DNA of 7,662 nt from an uncultured Frankineae bacterium (GTDB lineage Bacteria; Actinomycetota; Actinomycetes; Mycobacteriales; SCTD01), in contig CADCUE010000236.1 of assembly GCA_902805805.1 (NCBI GenBank), positions 1 to 7,662 of the forward strand, in the 5' to 3' direction. The notes below the pieces were generated by a model. That model ran no database searches, had not been told where the DNA came from, and saw only the letters and a list, made by a program, of their open reading frames with translations. The position numbers were made by a program, and so were the translations under genes. Each line of letters begins with the position of its first letter. Positions within the stretch are counted from its first letter, which is position 1. Below, one piece after another: positions 4,255 through 7,662 of this stretch.

Positions 4255-6342
4255 TCAGGCGTCGAGGGCCAGGACGAGCGGCAGGACCGGGCCGGCGCCG
4301 GCCTCGCGCAGGACGCGCGCCGCCTCGGTGAGCGTCCACCCGGAGTCGACGACGTCGTCGACCAGCAGCAGTGGACGGCCGTCCAGGAGCATGCCATGGG
4401 GCACTCCGAACGCGCCCCGGACGGCCTTCACGCGCTGGGCGCTGTTGCTGCGCCCGGCGCCGGGCGGGACGTCGCGGAGCAGGTCGAGCGTGCCGAGCAG
4501 CGGCAGGCGTCCGACCTCGGCGAGCCGCGCCGCGAGGGTGCCCACGAGCTGCGGCCGGCCGCGCGAGGGCACGGCCACGATGCCCGTCGGGCGCTCCGCC
4601 CACCCCCAGCCCTTGAGCACCTGGATGACGGCCCCGAGCACCTCGTCGGGCACGGCGACGTCGGGCCCGCCGAGCAGCGTCCGCAGGCGGGTGCCCCAGC
4701 CGATGTCGGACAGCCGCCCGAGCGCCCGGCCGCTCTCGGCCTGGACGTCGGCGGGGATGCGGCCCTTGACCTCGCCGAGCCCGGTCGGCCACATCTTGCG
4801 CGGCTCGACCTCGACCCCGGGCCGGCCGAGCGCCGCGGACGCCGCCGACAGGGCCTCCGGGCTGACCTCGGTCGGCAGCGAGCGCCCGGTGCACCGGTCG
4901 CAGCGGCCGCACGGTGAGGCGGTGCCGGCCACGACGTCGGGGTCGTCGAGCTGCCGCCGCAGGTACAGCATCCGGCAGTCGGGGGTCGTGGCGTAGTCGC
5001 GCATCGCCTGCTGCTCGGCCGCCCGGTCGGCGGAGACGCGGGCGTAGCGGTCCTCGTCGTAGGCCCAGTCCTGCCCCGTCGCCGTCCAGCCGCCGGTCAC
5101 CCGCTGCACGGCCCCGTCGACGTCGAGCACCTTGAGCATCGTCTCGAGACGGGTGCGGCGCAGGTCGACGTGGGCCTCCAGCGCCGCGGTCGACATGGGC
5201 TTCGGGCTCGCGGCCAGCACGGCGAGCACCGAGCGGACCTGCTCCTCGCTGGGGAAGCCCAGCGAGGCGAAGTAGCGCCAGATCGCCTCGTCCTCCGCGC
5301 CGGGGAGCAGGACGACCTCGGCGCGCTCGACGCCGCGGCCGGCGCGCCCGACCTGCTGGTAGTAGGCGATCGGCGACTGCGGCGCCCCGACGTGGACGAC
5401 GAAGCCGAGGTCGGGCTTGTCGAAGCCCATGCCGAGCGCGCTGGTCGCGACCAGCGCCTTGATGCGGTTGGCGAGCAGGTCGTCCTCGGCGGCCCGGCGC
5501 TCGGCGTCGTCGGTGCGGCCGGAGTAGGCCGCGGCCTCGACCCCCCGGCTGCGCAGGAACGACGCGAGCTCGTCCGTCGCGGCGACGGTCAGGCAGTAGA
5601 CGATGCCGCTGCCGGGCAGGTCGCGCAGGTGGTCGGCGAGCCAGGCCCAGCGGTGCGCGGCGCCGGGCAGCTGCAGGACGGCGAGGTGCAGCGACTCGCG
5701 GTCGAGCCCGCCCCGCAGGACCAGCGTCTCGCCGCCCCCGGTCGCGAGCTGCTCGGCGACGTCGGTGACGACGCGCCCGTTGGCGGTGGCGGTCGTCGCC
5801 AGGACGGGGGTGCCGGGCGGCAGGTCGCCGAGCAGCGTCCGGATGCGCCGGTAGTCGGGCCGGAAGTCGTGCCCCCAGTCGGAGATGCAGTGGGCCTCGT
5901 CGACGACCAGCAGCCCGGCGGTCGCTGCGAGCTCGGGCAGCACCGCGTCGCGGAAGCCGGGGTTGTTGAGCCGCTCGGGGCTGACGAGCAGCACGTCGAC
6001 CTCGCCGCGGGCCACGTCGTCGTAGACGAGCTGCCAGTCGTCGACGTTGCTGGAGTTGACGGTGACCGCGGTGATGCCGGCGCGCTGCGCCGCGGCGATC
6101 TGGTTGCGCATGAGCGCGAGCAGCGGGCTCACGATGACCGTGGGTCCGGCGCCCTGCGCCCGGAGCAGCGCGGTCGCCACGAAGTAGACCGCCGACTTCC
6201 CCCAGCCGGTGCGCTGCACCACGAGCGCCCGGCGGCGGCCGCTCACGAGCGCGTCGATCGCCGTCCACTGGTCCTCGCGCAGGACGGCGCCGTCCCCGGC
6301 GAGGGCGCGCAGGTGGCGTTCGGCGTCGTCTCTGGTGGTCAC
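4255..6342 (-). CDS. RecQ-family ATP-dependent DNA helicase with C-terminal ComF-like phosphoribosyltransferase domain
   Basis: A 695-residue superfamily 2 helicase expected to unwind DNA 3'-5' in recombination and repair. Visible motifs: motif 0 glutamine Q25 (REDQWTAI), Walker A QRTGWGKS at 43-50, DEAH at 148-151 followed by the RecQ-type CISDWGHDFRPDY, TTATAN at 183-188, and motif VI QQVGRAGRG at 329-337. A RecQ zinc site follows with C456, C478, C481 and C484 (C-x21-C-x2-C-x2-C). No usual HRDC domain is seen. Instead residues about 575-695 look like a type I phosphoribosyltransferase: IVAVPSRGRP at 588-597, SAQRVKAVRGAF ending at 645, and LLLVDDVVDSGWT at 658-670, the PRPP-binding loop with its acidic pair. 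I chose the GTG at 6342 because motif 0 follows at normal distance and upstream codons read as Arg/Ser/Ala shadow. GCAGGG at 6351-6356 may be its ribosome binding site. It lies 37 bases after the MBL-fold gene. Confidence 0.93.
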   Translation of the reverse strand: MTTRDDAERHLRALAGDGAVLREDQWTAIDALVSGRRRALVVQRTGWGKSAVYFVATALLRAQGAGPTVIVSPLLALMRNQIAAAQRAGITAVTVNSSNVDDWQLVYDDVARGEVDVLLVSPERLNNPGFRDAVLPELAATAGLLVVDEAHCISDWGHDFRPDYRRIRTLLGDLPPGTPVLATTATANGRVVTDVAEQLATGGGETLVLRGGLDRESLHLAVLQLPGAAHRWAWLADHLRDLPGSGIVYCLTVAATDELASFLRSRGVEAAAYSGRTDDAERRAAEDDLLANRIKALVATSALGMGFDKPDLGFVVHVGAPQSPIAYYQQVGRAGRGVERAEVVLLPGAEDEAIWRYFASLGFPSEEQVRSVLAVLAASPKPMSTAALEAHVDLRRTRLETMLKVLDVDGAVQRVTGGWTATGQDWAYDEDRYARVSADRAAEQQAMRDYATTPDCRMLYLRRQLDDPDVVAGTASPCGRCDRCTGRSLPTEVSPEALSAASAALGRPGVEVEPRKMWPTGLGEVKGRIPADVQAESGRALGRLSDIGWGTRLRTLLGGPDVAVPDEVLGAVIQVLKGWGWAERPTGIVAVPSRGRPQLVGTLAARLAEVGRLPLLGTLDLLRDVPPGAGRSNSAQRVKAVRGAFGVPHGMLLDGRPLLLVDDVVDSGWTLTEAARVLREAGAGPVLPLVLALDA

Positions 6343-6379
6343 CCGCAAGACCCTGCCAGAGCGCGCCGACAGCGCCGGC

Positions 6380-7198
6380 TCAGCCTGTGGACGGCTCCGG
6401 CGGCAGGCGCAGCACCTGGCCGCGCTCGAGCGGGTGGACGCCCGTGAGGCTGCGGCGCTCCACCTCGGCCAGGAACTCCGACAGCGGGCTCGTGAAGACG
6501 CCGTAGTCGTCGTAGTGGATGGGCACCGTGACACGCGGGCGGACCAGCTCGAGCAGGTCGGCCCCCTCGCGGGCGTCCATGGTCACGAGGACGCCGAGGC
6601 CGAGGATGCCCGGGATCCGGGTGCCGCCGAGGTGCCACAGGCCGAGGTCGAGGTCGGGGTGCCGCTCCGGCACCTGCCGGAGCTCGTTGACGTTCAGCGT
6701 GTCACCCGTGACGTAGACCGACAGCGCCGCGTCGGCGACGGGGGAGTACTGCAGGACGTGGCCGTTGACCGGCGGCAGCACGGCCCGCAGCGGCCCGCGC
6801 GCGTGGCGGCCCGGCGCCGCGCTGACCCTCAGCACGTCGCCGGCGGGCGAGCGCAGCTCGTGCGTCTGCCAGGTCTCGAGCGCCACGGCCTGCGAGAACC
6901 CCCACGAGCGCAGCGTGTCGGCCGCGGCCCGCGTCGTGATGATCGTCGTCTCCTTCGGCAGGCCGTCGCGGGCGATCCGGTCGAAGTGGTCGTCGTGCAG
7001 GTGCGACAGCACGACCGCGTCGAGCCTCGGCAGCTCGTGCACCTGCATCGCCGGCTCGGTGCGGCGCGTCGAGAACAGCCCCTTGCCGAGGTACGCCTTC
7101 TGCCCGCGGTGCAGGAAGTTGGGGTCGGTGAGCAGGGTGAAGCCGCCGTACTCGATCAGCGTCGTCGCCGTGCCGATGAACGTCAGGGTGCCGGTCAC
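6380..7198 (-). CDS. UlaG-like metallo-beta-lactamase-fold hydrolase
   Basis: A 272-residue MBL-fold protein. It begins LTFIGTATTLIEYGGFTLLTDP, the UlaG/L-ascorbate-6-phosphate lactonase-like opening, with Asp25 ending the strand. The metal motif HLHDDH spans residues 66-71, with H66, H68, D70 and H71 as ligands. Further ligands should be the His in APGRHARGP near 130, the Asp in VTGDT near 167, and the His in PIHYDDYGVF near 228. The set is complete, so a two-metal hydrolase is likely. The substrate is unknown; this group includes lactonases, phosphodiesterases and NAPE-PLD-like enzymes. No signal peptide is seen, so it is cytosolic. The GTG at 7198 starts directly at the first strand; only a weak GGGG precedes it. 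The gene begins 28 bases after the upstream 88-residue membrane protein and probably shares its transcript. Confidence 0.9.
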   Translation of the reverse strand: MTGTLTFIGTATTLIEYGGFTLLTDPNFLHRGQKAYLGKGLFSTRRTEPAMQVHELPRLDAVVLSHLHDDHFDRIARDGLPKETTIITTRAAADTLRSWGFSQAVALETWQTHELRSPAGDVLRVSAAPGRHARGPLRAVLPPVNGHVLQYSPVADAALSVYVTGDTLNVNELRQVPERHPDLDLGLWHLGGTRIPGILGLGVLVTMDAREGADLLELVRPRVTVPIHYDDYGVFTSPLSEFLAEVERRSLTGVHPLERGQVLRLPPEPSTG

Positions 7199-7226
7199 GG
7201 CACCCCGCTACCCGACCGGCCGCGGC

Positions 7227-7493
7227 TCAGACCAGGAGCACGAGCGCGCCGAGTCCGGCGGCGACGGCGAGGACGCCGAGCGCGACGGCGAGCCGGGGGA
7301 GGCGACCGCCCTCGGGCCGCTGCGCCAGCACGACCATCGCCGACACGAGCGCCTCGACGGCGAGCAGCGCCAGCGCCAGCCCCGGCAGCCCGACGTACGC
7401 CAGGAAGGCCACCGAGAGCCCGAGCGGCACGACGTACAGACCTGCGAGCAGCACCGTCTCGGTGCGGGACGGACCGGGGTCGAGGTCGCTCAC
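7227..7493 (-). CDS. Small multi-span membrane protein, hypothetical
   Basis: An 88-residue hydrophobic protein I do not recognise. After a short polar N-terminus (VSDLDPGPSRTE) there are about three predicted spans: TVLLAGLYVVPLGLSVAFLAYV near 13-34, GLALALLAVEALVSAMVVLA near 36-56, and LAVALGVLAVAAGLGALVLLV at the C-terminus. A basic, Gly-rich loop (QRPEGGRLPR) separates spans two and three. The GTG at 7493 is the only reasonable start; residues upstream read as Arg/Pro shadow and no ribosome binding site is seen, so translation may be leaderless. Hydrophobic runs in a clean frame with GC-rich third positions support coding. It is divergent from the DUF349-type gene and first in the minus-strand run. 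Confidence 0.7.
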   Translation of the reverse strand: MSDLDPGPSRTETVLLAGLYVVPLGLSVAFLAYVGLPGLALALLAVEALVSAMVVLAQRPEGGRLPRLAVALGVLAVAAGLGALVLLV

Positions 7494-7609
7494 CGGACCA
7501 GTCTGGACCGTGCCGGGCCGCGCATCGGCGAGGATGGAGGGGAACGCGGCCCGACGAGGCCGCACAGGCGCGCCCAGGACGGGGCGCTCCGCGACACGAG
7601 GGTGAGCAG
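7494..7609. promoter_or_regulatory. Divergent intergenic region between the membrane protein and DUF349-type genes
   Basis: This 116-base gap must hold promoters for both directions. I cannot pick a convincing -10/-35 pair. It contains a perfect inverted repeat, GCGGCC/GGCCGC at 7546-7551 and 7558-7563 with a six-base loop, which could be a protein-binding palindrome or a hairpin in the plus-strand leader. A GAGGG at 7598-7602 is the ribosome binding site of the plus-strand gene. Confidence 0.4.
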
Positions 7610-7662
7610 ATGAGCGAGTTCGGCAGGATCGACGACGACGGCACCGTCTACGTCACGACCGC
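7610..7662 (+). CDS. N-terminus of a DUF349 domain-containing protein (cut off by the window)
   Basis: Seventeen complete codons are visible, MSEFGRIDDDGTVYVTT, before the window ends. This resembles the conserved N-terminus of actinobacterial DUF349 proteins (usually an xWGRVxxDGTVYVRTADGER-like opening), which continue into long helical, probably coiled-coil repeats of unknown function. The ATG has a good ribosome binding site, GAGGG, seven bases upstream. The assignment rests on these few residues and my memory of the family, so the start is firmer than the family name. Confidence 0.65.
   Translation, partial: MSEFGRIDDDGTVYVTT

Noticed and set aside
2324..4996. 890-residue plus-strand open frame
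   Set aside because: It crosses antisense to four clear genes and an intergenic gap, with low-complexity composition; stops are merely rare in GC-rich DNA.
4121..6268. N-terminal extension of the SDR frame to give a 1022-residue protein
   Set aside because: The added part is an Arg/Ala/Gly-rich shadow of the RecQ gene in another frame; the SDR fold begins properly at the ATG at 4120.
5170..6447. 425-residue plus-strand open frame antisense to the RecQ gene
   Set aside because: No recognisable domain; the opposite strand encodes all helicase motifs.
6343..6534. Upstream extension of RecQ to an ATG at 6534
   Set aside because: It would overlap the end of the MBL-fold gene by about 155 bases, and the extra residues are Ser/Arg/Cys-rich without similarity to helicases.
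6765..7613. 282-residue plus-strand open frame
   Set aside because: Antisense to the MBL-fold gene and the small membrane protein, no domain, and it runs out of frame into the DUF349-type start.
1..7662. A defence island, phage or mobile element built around the RecQ helicase
   Set aside because: No transposase, integrase, terminal repeats, attachment site, toxin or nuclease partner is seen, and base composition is uniform; the neighbours are ordinary housekeeping families.

Overview
The window is very GC-rich, with G or C at almost every third codon position and frequent GTG starts. This suggests a high-GC actinobacterium. The gene families agree: an AarF/ABC1 kinase, a RecQ helicase with a phosphoribosyltransferase tail, a DUF2256/DUF3253 protein, an FrnE-type DsbA protein and a DUF349 protein. 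I cannot name the genus from the sequence. I see no tRNA, rRNA, CRISPR, insertion sequence or phage signature. The region looks like compact chromosomal backbone.

Layout. (1) Left edge, 1-125: a plus-strand open frame that may be the 3' end of a cut-off gene, but this is weak. (2) 62-1363 minus: ABC1/AarF kinase-like protein. (3) 1414-1620 plus: a 68-residue single-span membrane protein with a strong ribosome binding site, divergent from the kinase across a 50-base gap. (4) A minus-strand run from 7493 down to 1617, in transcription order: an 88-residue membrane protein, a UlaG-like metallo-beta-lactamase-fold hydrolase, a RecQ helicase fused to a ComF-like phosphoribosyltransferase domain, a short-chain dehydrogenase, a DUF456 membrane protein, a DUF2256-DUF3253 zinc protein, and an FrnE-type thiol oxidoreductase. 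(5) 7610-7662 plus: the first 17 complete codons of a DUF349-type gene, running off the window.

Within the minus-strand run the last four genes are the most tightly packed. There are 7 bases between the dehydrogenase and DUF456 genes, then a GTGA overlap into the zinc-protein gene, then an ATGA at its stop that could start FrnE. These look like one translationally coupled unit. The RecQ gene is separated from the dehydrogenase gene by 134 bases holding several inverted repeats. That gap may contain a terminator, a promoter, or both, so the run may be two transcripts. FrnE ends convergently with the small plus-strand gene, the two stop codons sharing one CTAG.

The least ordinary items are the RecQ-ComF fusion, the unassigned 68-residue membrane protein with its shared stop site, and the coupled zinc-protein/FrnE pair, whose thiol oxidoreductase carries a second C-terminal cysteine pair. 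I found no convincing wholly new system.
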